From Coturnix japonica (taxonomy: Eukaryota; Chordata; Aves; Galliformes; Phasianidae), in NCBI RefSeq assembly GCF_001577835.2, contig NC_029516.1, forward strand, positions 63,353,292-63,417,291: a stretch of 64,000 nt of DNA, given 5' to 3'. The translations under genes and the position numbers were made by a program. The notes under the pieces are model-generated. The model was not told the origin of the DNA and ran no database searches. It worked only from the letters and a program-made list of their open reading frames with translations. The first letter of the stretch is position 1; every line of letters starts with the position of its first letter. Shown piece by piece: positions 24,784-38,683 of this stretch.

Positions 24784-27700
24784 CTAGACAAAACATACAC
24801 ACAGAATCAGTAATAGATCTACTGAATAAATTATAAATCATGGTGTGGCACTCAGCCAGTCGAAGAGAGAGAAGTCCACAGAGGAGGCGGCCTTGGAGAT
24901 CCTTCAGGCAGTAAAACCTGCTTCCAGGAATTCTGGCTTATACCACAAAAGAGAAAAGGGGCTATGCAAGTAGTTAAGGGGAAAAATAGACTCACTATAA
25001 ACGTGATCCAACTGGTGACAGGCCAACAAAAGCACAGAATTCCAAGACTGATCTAAACTTTTACAAAGGTCTAAAAAATTGGGTGATCTTACAAAGAGGG
25101 CTATTCTGCTAATGCAGAAAAAAGGGAAGTGGGTGCTAACTAGCCCAAGTATCCCAAACGTATTCTTCTCATCTGAATAGTTCTTAGCACACAGTGAAAA
25201 TCTCTTTGATTTAAAAGGCACTTCAGTCCTGAAATGAAAGAGAAGGCAATTATTTCCCTTTCATTTCTAAGTTCCAGGTATATATTTTTAATCTGGCCAT
25301 CCACAGTAGGAATATGGCAGCTAAACACTGCAGCTGAAGACTGCAAGGGTACAGAATGTGTAAGGGGAGAGCAGAGAAGTATGTTAAAGCTTGTACAAGG
25401 TGTGCACCAATCCTATTTTCCGTGTGTTGCTTTCAAACTTAAGGCTGGTGTGCTGCCTTTAAAATCCAGCACCAAAGCTTATTCCTAGTAAGTAAACTCC
25501 CAGTACGCATTCCGCAGTGAGAAAGTCTTGAGTAAATGCAGTAAAAGGTCAGAAGGCAAGCAGAGACAAAAGCTACAAAATGCAGTTAGAATGAACTGCA
25601 GAACGAAGAACTGCTATGCTTTTGTATAGACACACCTGAAAGCACCAGAAGTTTCACTGTGCATGCAAAAAGCTACATCTCATAAAATCAAACATCAGTG
25701 AAGTCTATTCAACATTTGCATTCTGCCTCCAACAAGCCTCAGTTTTTAAAAGGAAATGAAGATTTATTCATAAAATTAGTCTCAGGAACGGCACAATAAT
25801 AGTAATTAAAAAGCTGCATCAGGATTTTGAAAAAGCAACCGTTTACTTTCAGGAACGGAAGCCAACTTCCCACCCACCAGCACTATCTAAACTAAAAATG
25901 TAAAATATCTTGGATGTAAAGTTTTCCTAAATACAAGCGGTAGCCATTTTTACTGCATAGTGGTAAGAGGTTCTGGGTTTAAAACCATAATGATCTGCTT
26001 TTGGTTTGAAGGCACAAAGACATTTCTTTATAGCACGTTGAATGTTAATACTGTATTTTATACCTCCATATTTAAGCGTATAAGCTTTGCCACCTTCTTA
26101 CTCTATGAAATGCAAAATTCCAAAGAAGAAACAGATGGCTTTTGGTCCTGAGCTCCTGTTTCCTTGTCACACCTCACATGATCATTATAACTGAATGGAA
26201 AAGAAAATATGTTTCCTACAGAACTGCGAGAAGCCTGCCTCTAATCAGAAAAGTCTCCCTTATTTTCAAATGCAAATAACACTTTTCACAATTAACCACG
26301 CTTTACATAAAACACATCTGCAGGATAGGTATTACGGCTGCACTGCTTAGAGAAGAAACACAAGAAGTGGAACTGTGCTTGCAGAGCCAGGCCCTTAACG
26401 ATTGTCAGGAAATGAAGGCTGCCAGGCTTGGTCCAGCACAGGGCGCACCTTCTGCCTGCGGACTACCTCTGCTTTTAATTATTCTAATGAAGCCAAATAC
26501 TTAGGGAAAGTAAAATATTACTGCCCTTTAAAGAAATACAGTTGGAAAGTGTGAGCTTTCCTAATTTATTTAATTTCAAGAGCTTTCTGTTTATTTCATA
26601 AGACCTGGTACTCTTTGATCTTAAAATGGTTAGAGAGCCAACAAAAAAAAAAAAAAATCACTTGTAGTTCTTGGAAAGCATAGCTCAAAAACCAGAAAAC
26701 CATTTATATTCAGTTATTGCCTTACATTCATCTACTACATTCAGATAATGCATTCAGCGTATGCCATCAACAGCTAAAATAACCACCTTTGGCTGGAGGC
26801 TAGAATTTCAGATTCTGGCCTGGGCATCTGTGTATTAAAATGCCATTTCTGCACCTGAAACAAAACTTACACGCAGCAGATTCCTTAGCTTCTGTCTCAC
26901 TTTAACCTCATGACTGAGATGGAGTGACAGAATTTGGGGCCTTCAGAGGATCATGTAAATCCACTTTCCCCTCCTGCTTTCAGTGGGAGAGACGAGGCTT
27001 TTCTCATGGGCTGCTCTATGTAGATCACTGGCAGTTCAAAGCAGGGCTGCATTTTTCTTCTTTAGAAAGTTCCCTGCACAGTCTCATGTTCTTTTCTATA
27101 AATGGCATAACTATGCTGATTAGTAATAAAAGAAGGCTTCACCACCCACACCTGCTCAGTGAAGCTCCATCCCTGCAGCTCCTTCTTGTCTCTGGGAGAT
27201 TTTTTTCTATTAAGAAAAATTTTAATTATAAAGTAAATCAGAACATCAGGATAAATTACTATTTCTCTGGTCCTGTCACATGTCTGACCTCTCCCCTTTC
27301 TGGGAAGGTTCAGAAAACAAAGGTCTTGGGAATCTGCTTGGGTAAGAAGCCTCTTGTATCTCCCCCGAAAAAGGATGCATTTTCTTCTTTGTGAGAATGA
27401 CCTTTGCCAGAAGTAATCATCCTTTTGACAATTTACATAGTTGTTGGGGTTTCCATGCTTAGCCCATAGGCTTGTCCCTTACCCTCACAACAAATATCTT
27501 CAGCCTGATTTCTATGAATGATGATCTTCCCGGGTGTGAAGCAGCCCAAGTGGGGGTTGGTGTGGAAATGTATTTTGTTTGTATACTCAACATAGCCAGT
27601 AACTCACTGGCCAGCCAGTTCTAGCTCTCAGACTCTGTTCAAAAAGCTCCAGTTTGTGAGCTACTACAACTAGAGAGGGTTGTGTTTTATCAGTGGCATG

Positions 27701-30700
27701 TAAGTGGAGTTGTATTCTCATCTGGCAATGATCAATCCACCTCCATTAACCTGAGTGCTGGTTTATACTTGCTGATGGTTTGATATCTGGTGTGCGACAA
27801 GAGCTTGCAATAATAAATGCAATTATAAATAAAAGATGAAAACCCCACTGAGGGTCATTTTGTAATGCACCATATTCCCTTTGACCAACTGTTTGCAACA
27901 GACATATGAAAGTTATGAGGTTGCATCTGTGGGGCAAAACACTGCCTGTAGTGATTAGCATTTGCAATGGAATACGATGATTTGACAAAATGATTTAACA
28001 TGTGTCTGATTACTTGACAAACTTGATCTTGTCTAGAAAAATACCACTATCCTCTACAAGGAATTAAAATATCAGCTGTATTAAATAAGCCTAGTTAGAA
28101 CTGGATAGAGAACTAGGAGCCACAGTGAGAATTCCCTACTCCTCCGTGTCCCCAGCAGTTTCTAGCCCATCAGTAGTACATCCTGTGGCCCAATATTGTG
28201 TTCCCAAAACTATTACTCCTCTTTTCTCCTTTTCCACTTCTCATGGTAAATACAGAGTGAAAGAAAGGCTTTCATTGCAAGGAACAGTTTATCATTTAAA
28301 AATCTTTCTTTCCAGCATTAAGTAGGGGCACAAGCATCAGGAGGGGGAAGGTGGAAAGCATGGATGACATTAAAATTCCAAAATATGCTGGCTTTAGAGA
28401 AACAGGGTAGTTTGTTTGGGATTTTATTTCAAGAAATACATTTTCTGAGCTGCTTTGGTTGTGGTATCCTCTAAGTGTATTGTTAGATCTTTTGGATTAC
28501 TCAGAGCAGAGAAGGAAAGGAAGGTACAGCTTTGGCATACCTCAGCCTGACCTCACTTCTTCCTTCTCACTGCTGGACTTGACACTTACAGGTTTTCCGA
28601 ATGTGCAGCAAATCCCTTGACAGCCTCAGCTCCAGGAAGGCCATTCGACAAAAAGCAGTTGAGCCCCTTTCCCTCCTCCCCTCATATGCAGGTGTGTTGG
28701 TTTGCTGATTTTGTGTAAATCCTCGCTGTTGTAGACCCGACCAGCTCTCCCTCTGCTATTGCTTTTAATACACTCTTTAGTCTTTTTCCTTCCATGACTG
28801 AAATAGATCACAGTAGGGAAGGATGCATGTCTGATTAGGGGATGTCTGATTCCCAACTGTAGTTTGCATTAGACCAGATTGCATTTTATTATTTTAATAT
28901 AGAAGAGCTTCACTCAGGTCTTATTAATTATTAGATTGCAGGTTAGCTTATTCCCAGCTCCAGAGCCTGGGCTTTCACAAATGTCCTCAGAGAGCCCACT
29001 GGTGGTTAATAGTATCCCACCCAAGACCATGTCCTCTCTGCCTCCTTCCTTCTTTTTCTGCTCTTCTGTACTTGGTTAGCAACATCAGAGCTAAGTGATA
29101 TAACCACAGTTCTTCCTGGCCTGAATATTAAGCCACAGTCATACCGCATAAAGTATTTCACATTTCTATTATTTCTTTTATTTACAGTTCTATTTTCATA
29201 TTGTGTAGCCCAAACAGCTCTACAGAGCTGTAATTCAGTGGGCATCCTGCTCATATAAACCAGATCAGACATACGGATGCCATAGACTGTATTATAGAGA
29301 GTTAATCAGAATGTAAGGGTCATTAGCATATGTCAAAGCCATCAAAGGATCCATGTGATGCATATAATATTTAGAAACAATTTCCACAAGATTTTAGCAT
29401 CTTCTCTTATCCAGCTATTTTCTACGCAAAAAAATAAAATAAAATAAAATAAAATAAAATAAAATAAAATAAAATAAAATAAAATAAAATAAAATAAAAA
29501 CATTCTAAACCTTTATGGTTTTCAGGTTTGTGAATATCTGCCTTTGTGGTTGTGGGCTTTATTTATGAGGTGCCATGTGAGACAAAAGTCATCCTGGGCT
29601 CATGCTTTACTAGTTCAGTAAATTTTCCATACTTTAATGATCAAGCTGCATACTTTACTTGTTACTTTTTAATATACTTCACTGATCAAATTGTATAGCA
29701 TAATGATCAGTTTTCCTAATGTGCCTGAATGAGTTGCATATCTCATTAATTTACATACATACTTTATGGGCCCAAACCATAGCATGTTTGGATGAAGTGA
29801 ATAATTTAACAACCAGACTTCTCCCTGAGCCTTCACAGGAGCCCAGGAATACATGTGAACCTGAGGTGGGACAAAATTGCAAAGGCATGGGAGATGTGGG
29901 GTTGAACCCACGTGGTTAACATGAGATTTGAGAGCATCTGGAAGCTGAACCAGTGCTGTGAATCTGGTTCATATTTGTTTTGTCTTTCCAAAAACGTTCC
30001 CTTGTGGACTAATTTGGGGTTTTAATGATGGATGTTATCCCTTCTACACCAACACAGAGCAGAAAAGCATTCAAGGAGAATGCTTGATTTTGAAAAAAGC
30101 CACACAGGCTCCAGTCCTGCCACAGACCAAATACTTCCTGAAAGATGTGGAAGTAGCTTATTTTTTGGTGAGTTGAGGTCAGAAGTACTCAGGGTCTTGG
30201 AGGAGTAAATGATGAAGAGATTTCATGTTAAAATGTGTCCTTGCAGGAATTGAACCTAGGAGAGTGCAGCTTGTCAAGTTGTTACAGAAGCCTAGCACTG
30301 ATGAGGAGGATGAGAATTCTTCACAGCAAAACCTTCCCTAGCAAAAGCAGATGCCCATTCTAAAGTCAGGATGAAGCTTGCCAACATATCAATATTACAA
30401 CACAAAAACATTCTGAAAACAATCATATGGGCGTATTTCACCCATACAGGTGCAATTGGTCCTTGGGCTGGTACAACTCAGTTGAAAGCAACTGAAATGA
30501 TATCAGTATAAAGCAGGATAATGGGGAAATGCAGCCCTTTCTGACCTGCAAAAAAATATTCCAGTGCTTTACATTTGAGAGCCATGTGATCTATTATATC
30601 TGTTAAGGTTGCATTTTAAATTTTAACAAGCTGAAAACATAAATATTTTTAAATTCCCAACTATTTTATAAATACCTATAATTAAATGTAGCCCTGCCAC

Positions 30701-32065
30701 CAAGGACAAAGTAACAGTTGCACTACTATAAATATTAATGCTAAATTTACAGAGAATAAAATACATTTAAGCAATCTTATAAAATTTTGAATAAAGCTAC
30801 ACTTATAATAAGCACTATGATAAATCTGTGCCTACTGGTAACTGATGTGCATAAAGTCTCTAACATGCTAAAAAGGTCTGTAAGACATGACAAACTTTTG
30901 GAGCTGCTTGTGGGTCCTCCTGTATCCAAGAAGTCTGATCCCTCCTTCTCTTGTGAAGTGCTCAAAACCTGGCCAACTTCTGACTCAGATAGGAAGAGGT
31001 TAAAACAGAGATCTCACTGGTTTTCCAGCTTCTGCTTTATGACACAAAATGTAACCACCGTATAGCTCTATATGGATTTGTTTAGCACAACATTCTATTA
31101 TTGCCATGGCAATGAAGTGTTAGGCTTTTTATGCAGTTTTCCACTGGGTGATGATTATTATTTTCCACATTTTATTTGTGCTTTAAGCATACATTTTTGT
31201 AAATGAAACATAGTTACTTCTTAGAATGTAAGATTAAAGTTAGTACTTTGCATATTTAATTTCCTTTAGAACTGCCATCTACTTAGTAACAGGCTTTCAC
31301 ATTCTTAGCCCAATTTGAAAATGAACTGCAAGGTAATGTCATTTGGACACCTGTATATTCACTGCTATACCTGATTCCCACCGGGAAAGGCAGATGAAGA
31401 TGGAAGAAATTAAGGGAAAGGGAAAGACTGTGAAATTAAAATAGGATAAAAACTTCTTTTGCTTACATATTTTGACACACTCCAGTAATTTACAAGCACA
31501 GTAAGAATTTCTGCCTGACAAAAGGATGATGTGAGTATGCACAGGATCTGTTCCTGCAGTCTGCCTCAAGTAAACTAGAGTGAGACACTGTAGATACAAA
31601 CCTCTGCCACAGACAACAGTGACTCTAATTTGAGTTATTCCAGCATACATATTCAGAGCACCAGAAGACACTGTCTATGGCTGCAGTCAATTTTTTCACT
31701 GTCTGGCTGATCACCATGTCTGCCCTTCTTGCTGTATCCACAATGCTGTTACTGTTTGGTGCCAAGAACCAGGTCAGGCATATTTGGGTATCCCACATCC
31801 CATGTCATCCAGATGGGGTAATATGTCATCATCTGTGGCCACACTTCCAGCTTGCCATGTGTAACCCTAACTAAATCTACAGGAGTGCCAGACTTCTGAG
31901 GGCAGTTCATAAGGAGATAAGGGTTTTGTGGACCTCAACAGAGATCAAATGAAAGACGCATGAATTTGGGATGCTTAGATAGTCAGTCATTTTTAATGCA
32001 TCTCATCTGTTGAAAAAAATAATAGCTTGGTGGCTACTGTTACCTCTTAAGGGAGGTGTATGCTT
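24784..32065. other. EFCAB6 intron; no other gene seen
   Basis: Intronic DNA with no further exon that I could place. An ORF of 156 codons on the plus strand at 26,924-27,394 has no family features. The (AAAAT)n run inside is listed separately. Confidence 0.5.
29428..29500. repeat. (AAAAT)n microsatellite
   Basis: About fourteen perfect AAAAT units in a row. They are uninterrupted, so the locus is likely length-polymorphic. Confidence 0.95.
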
Positions 32066-32233
32066 TTATAGGAAATCTTTCCAGTCTACTGTCAGCTCCT
32101 TGCGCAGGTTAAGGTTCTTGAGAATGTTCCTGAACTGTTTGTGTGATAATTTAAAGCAGAAGTGGTCAAGCACTCACTGAAATTCTCATGTTTTAATTAC
32201 TCTGGTGTCTCCTTTATCAAATAGAGAAAATGC
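32066..32233 (-). pseudogene. EFCAB6: EFCAB6 exon remnant with three in-frame stops
   Basis: The minus strand reads AFSLFDKGDTRVIKT, stop, EFQ, stop, then VLDHFCFKLSHKQFRNILKN followed by LNLRKELTVDWKDFL and a stop. This is clearly the EFCAB6 unit with a DKEDTG...EF..VL.DFCYKL pattern. TGA lies at 32,186-32,188 and at 32,174-32,176, and TAA at 32,066-32,068. The expected acceptor AG before the first codon is absent (TTCTTGG instead). The conserved ..RVL pattern of EF-hand units suggests that the second stop was an Arg CGA codon. This is the clearest sign of decay in the locus. Confidence 0.82.
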
Positions 32234-34011
32234 CCAAGAAGGAAGAATTCATAGCATTTAGGCAAATGTAGACTGTCCAAAAAAGACATCTGTTTTAGTA
32301 ACCACTTAGCAGTTCCCATGGAAATGAGATCCACATGCTTTTCCTTGCGGGTGTTTTATACACGAAGAAACAAAAAACATTTTCCAGAACCTTACTTAGT
32401 CTGAAGTTTTCCATTCTTTCAAAAATGAAAAGCAATTGTTGAAATAATCCAAAAATGGCCTGCATTTCTGTGCCATGCATAAGTATAAATATGCAAATAA
32501 ACAACAACCTGCAGTAAAAACAACACAGAATCATACAAAGAATCCAAACATTCCACAACAGGCAGTGCTTAAGACAAGAGAGAAAACAAACAAAAATATT
32601 TGAGTTCTGCCTAATATATTTTTAATTAGAAATACTTCCGATGGAACTCACCTGAGCATATTTGATCTGCCTTTTGTTCCCATAAAGAGTTCCTAGTACG
32701 GCAAGTTTATTTTCCTCTGCCTACTCCCTAAAGGACTCAGAAATCCTTGCTTCTCATTCATGTCAGCTCATTCTGAAGACTTGTTTGCTCTATTCTCATT
32801 TTTCCTCACATGCAGTGCCTAGACTGTTCTTTGTGGAATACTTCCCCATGTTTCCCTGGGCAAGCAGGCTAGATCCAGCACAGCTGCAGCAGGTGACATG
32901 CAAGAGAATAGTACAGAGGAGCAGCCAATATTCTGAGGCCTGGACAAGCTGTGGGTCATACCCACTCCCAGGCTGCCTGGATGATACCAACTTAACCACA
33001 CCGCTTCATTCTGTTCTGTCCCTCATTAGTGATACTGCGTGTGCGCACCACTTGTTCAAAAAACTGTAGGTGATTACACCTTTTAAAACTTCGTATTAAA
33101 GTCATACTACTTGGCTAACAAGGTGTCTTGTTAGTGTAATACAGCAGTGTTTGGTTCAGCATTTGAACAGTTCTAAGTAATGGGTTTAGAAGTATATATT
33201 TTAATGTATATGAAGCATACTTAGCAGCAAAGCAAACACCACTATATCCAAAGAACATTGGATCCAAAGGAATCCTTTGAACACAAGGAAATCTTAAACT
33301 ATTTGTTATAAGACTTCTGAGCCTTGTATTCAGTTGTAGAAGTGCCATGGATGGGATGGGATGTTCTATGTGGACTCCAGGAATTGTGCTTTCAGATCTG
33401 CCTCTTTCTAACAAAATTCTTCTAAGCTTTTGTTGTTAGAGACCTCCATCATGTAGGAAGTGGCAACTATTACTCAAAAAATGGCTCAGACACAAAGACG
33501 CAATTTACTTATACTTTCTTATAAAGAGAATGAGAAAAAGTTTTGCTTTTCCACAACAGTCTAGCTCTCCATGGAGAAAATGAGTCAGTCACTGCAGTCA
33601 GGGTAACACCAAATGATATCCTGAGAGATCAAGTAAATTATTTGTTCATACCAAAAATCATTTTCATCTCATACCTTCAGTAGACTAAACTGTGACTTTC
33701 CCTAATTCCAAAGCACATAGGGCTGAGAGTATAGATACTACTGTCCTTTTTGAAGCCAGCTGTGCCCCCATTAAAATATAACAAACACCAAGTTGTGCTA
33801 CTCTATTTATCTGCTTCCTATCTTAATAATGCAGAGCACAGCAAGGATTATTTATTATTTTTTCCCCTACTGTGAAAAATGCAAAATAATCATGAACACT
33901 TCAGTGTCTTGTCCAGTGGTTAGTCTGTCTGGCCAAAAATGACAAGACAGCCCCAGGAAGTTTACAGCATGACAAGCGTTTCCAATCATGAAAAGATTTC
34001 TGTAAAGCATC

Positions 34012-34655
34012 TCAGAATCACAGAATCACAGAACTGTAGGGGTTGGAAAGGACCTCCAGAGATCATCAAGTCCAACCCCCCTGCCAAAGCAGGTTCCCTA
34101 CACCAGGTCGCACAGATAGGCGTCCAGGTAGGAATGTTTCCATAGAAGGAGACTCCACAACCCCCCTGGGCAGCCTGTTCCAGTGCTCCGTCACCCTCAC
34201 CATAAAGAAGCTCTTGTCACATTCATGCAGAACTTCCTATGCTCCAGTTTCTGTCCATTTCCCCTTGTCCTGCTTCCACAGGAAGAAAGGACTGTCTGGC
34301 CTGAAAAGAGTCTGGCCTCGCCACTTTGCCCCCCACACCTCAGATATTTATAGACCTGGATCAGGTCCTCTCTCAGTCGTCTTTTCTCAAGGCTAAACAG
34401 ACCCAGTTCACTTAGCCTTTTTTCAAAGGGGAGATGCTCCAGGCCCTTGGTGATGGTGATCTTTGTGGCCCTCCACTGGACTCTTTCCAAGAGATCCCTG
34501 TCTTTTTTGTAATGAGGAGCCCAGAATTGGACACAGTACTCCAGGTGAAGCCTTACCAGGGCAGAGATAAGGCCTTGACCTGCTGGCCACGGTCTTTTTA
34601 ATGCACAACAGAATGCCACTGGCCTTTTTGAGAAATAGCATCTCCCATGGCTCCA
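34012..34655 (-). mobile_element. CR1 LINE 3' fragment, minus strand
   Basis: It starts with the reversed tail CAGAATCACAGAATCACAGA, then GGGTTGGAAAGGACCTCCAG and AGATCATCAAGTCCAACCCC. It continues through GCAGCCTGTTCCAGTGCTCC to TTGTAATGAGGAGCCCAGAA and CACTGGCCTTTTTGAG. Well preserved, about 640 bases, 5'-truncated. Confidence 0.96.
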
Positions 34656-34693
34656 TGTTCTTTTGCAGTTGTAGTGGTGACATCATTAGTGAT

Positions 34694-35250
34694 GTAACTG
34701 TTGCAAGCCTGCATTGTTTGTAACTGCAGGGCAGAGCCCAGAGACTGAGAATTCAGAAATGCAATCATTGATGAAAAGGAATTTCGACCCCCACTGTTTT
34801 CCCAGTCACTGTTTCCTTCCTGTCCCTTGCGCTGGCAGAAGCTTTTCTGCAGCCAAACACAAGTGCTCAGGCATTTGTCAGGCTGAAGTTCCCCACCTGC
34901 AACAGTGGGTGGGAACGCAAGCACTGGCTTCGACACAAGGCCGGTGGGAGGACCATATTGCTGAGGATATGGGGGCAACAAGACCATCTTTGCAGGCAGA
35001 AGCCTGCCCCTAAGACCATGGGTGTAAACTGGACCTGCAGCTGCAGGGGGAGATGTCATGGCTTTACATTTCTTTGTGATAGGAATGTTTCCTTCAAGGT
35101 CTTTTCGATTATTCCGTCCCATGCATGATAACAATCTTACTGTGGCATCAAGAACTATTTGCTCTCGTGGCTGCTGTATTTCTGTAGACTCCAACACAAT
35201 AGTCGAAATCTACTTAATAGCATTTTCTCATTCAGGCCTTTCAAAATTCT
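34694..35250. other. Unassigned stretch with a 199-codon open frame
   Basis: A minus-strand open frame at 34,598-35,197 covers this stretch and runs into the CR1. An overlapping plus-strand frame of 99 codons exists as well. GC content is higher than in the flanks. I recognise no protein family, splice sites or LTR ends. It is more likely a piece of an unrecognised repeat than a gene. Confidence 0.25.
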
Positions 35251-35931
35251 GAAGAAAATGGGTTATTTTTATCATCCTCATTTTACAGATGGGAAAACCA
35301 GGAAGCTTGCTGCTTGACAACTAATGCACCTTATCTGTCTGTGTCAGAGCTAGGAGAGACCAAGAGCACAAATGCAGATAGCTGCAGAAGCTCAGCTGTC
35401 AGGTGCTAACTTCTGCAGCCACTATACTGTCTTCTCATCTGATCATATGTCTGCAGCCTCTGTTGCTACATGTTCTTTCATCTCATGCTGATAAAGCCAT
35501 AATGCCTGTATGCAGTAGCACATTATATCTACCTATAGAAAGTTTCAGCTTAGGAAAATCAACAGAGATATTCAAAAGACTAGACATTCACAGGCCTGCC
35601 ATGAAGTGTACAGAAAACCAGAGGAGGAAAAGGGGATTTGGGGAAGAGGGAGCTTCAGATAATTTGCTGGGTTTTTTTTTTCCTTTTTCCTTTCTAATAC
35701 TTATCTTCACAAAACCTGGAGGCTCCATTTGATTTGTTTGTTCTGTGAAGTTACCAGAATACAATCATCAATTAAAAAGTCTGCAGTTGTCTGAAGATGC
35801 TGCTCCTACAAAGGCCGAGGTTTTTGGTAACACTCAATTAATAGTAGAATATAGTTCTGAAGCCTTTGGACTAGTCTCCAGCCAGGCAGAAAAAAGAGAA
35901 TTAAAAAACGCAGTGACCATGTGAAATTTAC

Positions 35932-36128
35932 CTTGTACAACAAATCACAAGATGATGCAACTATTTCTTTTATCTTAATTAAGGTCTGCTCTAAGCTGAG
36001 AGCTGCAAAGCTTGCAGGTGGTGTGGCTTGCTTTTGTCTCTGTTGGTATTTAGATGCGCTGCCATCATCAGTTGCTCTCAGGAAATCAAAATAAAGAGAG
36101 CTTGCTGTCATGAATGCTGATTCCTGGG
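35932..36128 (-). pseudogene. EFCAB6: EFCAB6 exon (open)
   Basis: 197 bases: two bases of a split codon, then 65 codons. It begins QESAFMTASSLYFDFLRATD, then DGSASKYQQRQKQATPPASF, and continues AALSLEQTLIKIKEIVASSC to DLLYK. It matches the EFCAB6 stretch with YLDFLRA, a linker, then SFA.L....A..KI.E.V..S. The acceptor is TTCCCTCAG and the donor AAG|GTAAAT. The next exon in order is the damaged one at 32.1 kb. No stop is seen inside, unlike its neighbours on either side. Confidence 0.85.
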
Positions 36129-36221
36129 CTGAGGGAAAAACACAGAATGAGATATCAATGATTTTAAGAAATTGTCTCTCTGTTGTCTGCACTGATTAAT
36201 TATTATGATGTATTACTGTGT

Positions 36222-36402
36222 GCCCCGGTGGCGCAAGTGGTAGGAATGCCGCCTTGCAACACCGGGGCCCGGGGTTCGAATCCCCCGTGGCGCAAGTGGT
36301 AGAAGTGCCGCTCTGCAGCACGGAGGCTCGAATCCCAGGGGTTGGACTCAGTGATCTCCAAGGTCCCTTCCAACCCGCACGAGACTATTATTATTACTAT
36401 TA
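36222..36402 (+). mobile_element. SINE-like element: doubled tRNA-like head plus CR1-like tail
   Basis: Two related tRNA-like units lie head to tail 59 bases apart (from 36,228 and 36,287). Each starts GTGGCGCAAGTGGTAG, which fits a Pol III A box. Unit 1 has a perfect B box GGTTCGAATCC and unit 2 has GGCTCGAATCC. Unit 1 also has an anticodon-loop-like CTTGCAA. They are followed by GGTTGGACTCAGTGATCTCC and AAGGTCCCTTCCAACCC, the CR1 3' end, and then by a TATT/ATT run. That layout is expected for a tRNA-derived SINE moved by CR1 machinery. The parent tRNA is not identified and I saw no clear target duplication. Confidence 0.72.
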
Positions 36403-38683
36403 ATTGTACTGCAGCAGTGCTTCAGGATATGTTTGTGCTGTCAGCATATGAATCCTGTTAGATTCAGCCCAACCTCTTTCTCAGGTCTAAGCCACCAATT
36501 CCATCAATTAAATGCAAACGTGCTCTCAGGTGAAGATTCCAACCTGTCTCCAGATGCTCAAGAGCAGACCTGCTTTAGCCCAGGCCCAAGCACACAACCT
36601 TCCATTCCATCAGCATTAATGTGGTGCTTCTGAAGAACAGCAGAGTATTCTGATCACAGTCTGTGGCTGAGCTTGTCATCAGAAATGTGGCCAGAGGACA
36701 CACAGGCCCTTAGCTGCAGCCTTTTGAAACCCCATGATCAGTAAGGGATCCTGACCAGACCACCTGTGGTCAGACAGTACCTAGGAGGCCAGCCTAAGGG
36801 CTGTGTGGGCTGCATGCACAACTTGCTGGATTTATGTCTGCTGAAACATCTGCTGGATCGGGGACACTGGGGATTTTCCTGTTCTGTCACATCAGAAACT
36901 GAGCGGGTTATACAATTGACTATAGATAGCTCCAGGTAACAACACTGAATATATTTTTGCATCAAATATCACCATGGGAAAAGATGAGCTCTTGCATATG
37001 ATTTGGGGATTTTTTAATTATTATTTTATTTAATTTTTTTGGTGCAGAGAACTTGAGTTACCAAAATAAATTAATTTTTATTCAAAGGTGGATTGTTTAC
37101 CATAAAAAGTCTAGAATTAAGGCAAGTTTCACATATACAGGTAGTCTGTGAGAATGAGGGTTATTTAGCATGAAAGATTAAGATGTAATGAGTAGCATTA
37201 ACCATAACATGAAAAGCTACTTTCCTGCAATGTCCTGTGACTCGTGACCACTTAATGAAAAGATACCTGGTGTATTTTAAGTGAGGACTTCAAACCAGCC
37301 TAATGAGCCTGTAGAATTCATTACCACAAGGGAGTATAAGTACCCAGTATAAATCCAGAGTAGACAGTTTACAGAATATTCTATCACTCAAAGACAACAA
37401 GTCTTTGGATTACAGTATACTTTGAGACTTTTCCTTGCAGGTGAACCTGCTTCCATGAAATGATTCCAGACTGACCTTAGAATTACCAGCAACAGAGAAG
37501 GCTTTGTTTTTTAAAGAGACTTTAATCAAAACTGAAGATTATTTTCACACATGCATTAAATAAGCAGCTCCTATGCTGCAAGGGAAAGGCTGGGGGTTTA
37601 TAGTTTTGCACTAAGCTTTTTTTGGTCAGAATAATAGTCATGGCAAGTCCTAGAGAGCCAAGCCTTGACAGAGAAGATAGCTTCACTAAGCAACCCTGAT
37701 TTTCTTGTGTAAAAATGAATTACTGTAATGTACTTTCATCATCTGCTTCCACAGTAAATCACCAGGGACCAGTGCCTCAGCTACCAATCACCAGAATATC
37801 CAGTTACAAGAATGTCTAATTAATGGGGAGAGCCAGTAAAACAAAGAGAAAGCTTTATGAAACAGGCTGGAAAAGAAATTAACTATAGACCCCATATCTG
37901 CTACCAAGAAAAAAAAAATATTCAAGAGCCCTGATTTTGCATCTTGCAGCTGCACAGCACTCCCACGTACTACCCATGTCAAGCTGGCTCCAATATTGGA
38001 GACAGTGTGTGGAAAAGGAAATAATCAACACCATTTCAGCTGAGAAATAAATTGCCAAGTGGGCATTAAAATTTTAGTAATAAAACTAAATGCATATGCT
38101 AATCTACTCTGTATTATTTAGAAAAGACTATTTTGAATCAAGAAAGGAATAATCTACACAAAATTACAATGAATGGAGGTGTTTATCATCAAGAGGTCTT
38201 TGAGAAAGAAACAAGCAGCAGATTCCTATTAAGGTTTCAATTCATATAAAGTTGATCACCCAATTAAAGATGAACTGTAAAAAGAGTTTGGTAACATTGT
38301 TTCAAAAAAAGAGTCTAGTTTGACAGTCTGTGGAGGACAAAACTGAGTGCTGCCAGGCCCGTGACCTCTGGAGGTATGGGGCAGAGAACCCCAACTCCCC
38401 AATGTTGGAACAGGTCCTTTGTGTTCCTCAGCTTCTACTGAGAGAATTTTCCTCTCATTTTAACACACAGAATTAAAGGTTGTGTTGGATCTTTTGAAAG
38501 TTACTGCTATTTTATAACCTTATTTAATTCTGGTTTTGTTTTGAACAGGGTCCCTTTCACCTGTTCTCTCTATTACAGTGAAATAAATACATAAAACCAG
38601 CAAACAAACACACAGATTCAAAGCACACCATCTTTCTGTAAGCAGCCCTTTCACCTTTGTTACCTGCAGAGCCAGTACCCACC
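36403..38683. other. EFCAB6 intron; nothing recognised
   Basis: The exon expected between those at 46.5 and 35.9 kb (the unit before the YFDFLRA phrase) was searched for here and not found. Open frames are short and lack EF-hand patterns. Confidence 0.45.

Noticed and set aside
25140-25346. Minus-strand piece with NQRDFHCVLRTIQM as an EFCAB6 EF-hand exon
   Set aside because: The motif is tempting, but the exons at 32.1 and 24.6 kb are consecutive in the family protein and leave no place for it.
26924-27394. 156-codon plus-strand open frame
   Set aside because: No family features, no flanking splice sites or promoter, low-complexity hydrophobic composition, and it lies in an intron of a minus-strand gene.
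34598-35197. 199-codon minus-strand open frame as a gene
   Set aside because: Its end lies in CR1 sequence, an overlapping antisense frame is also open, and no domain is recognisable.
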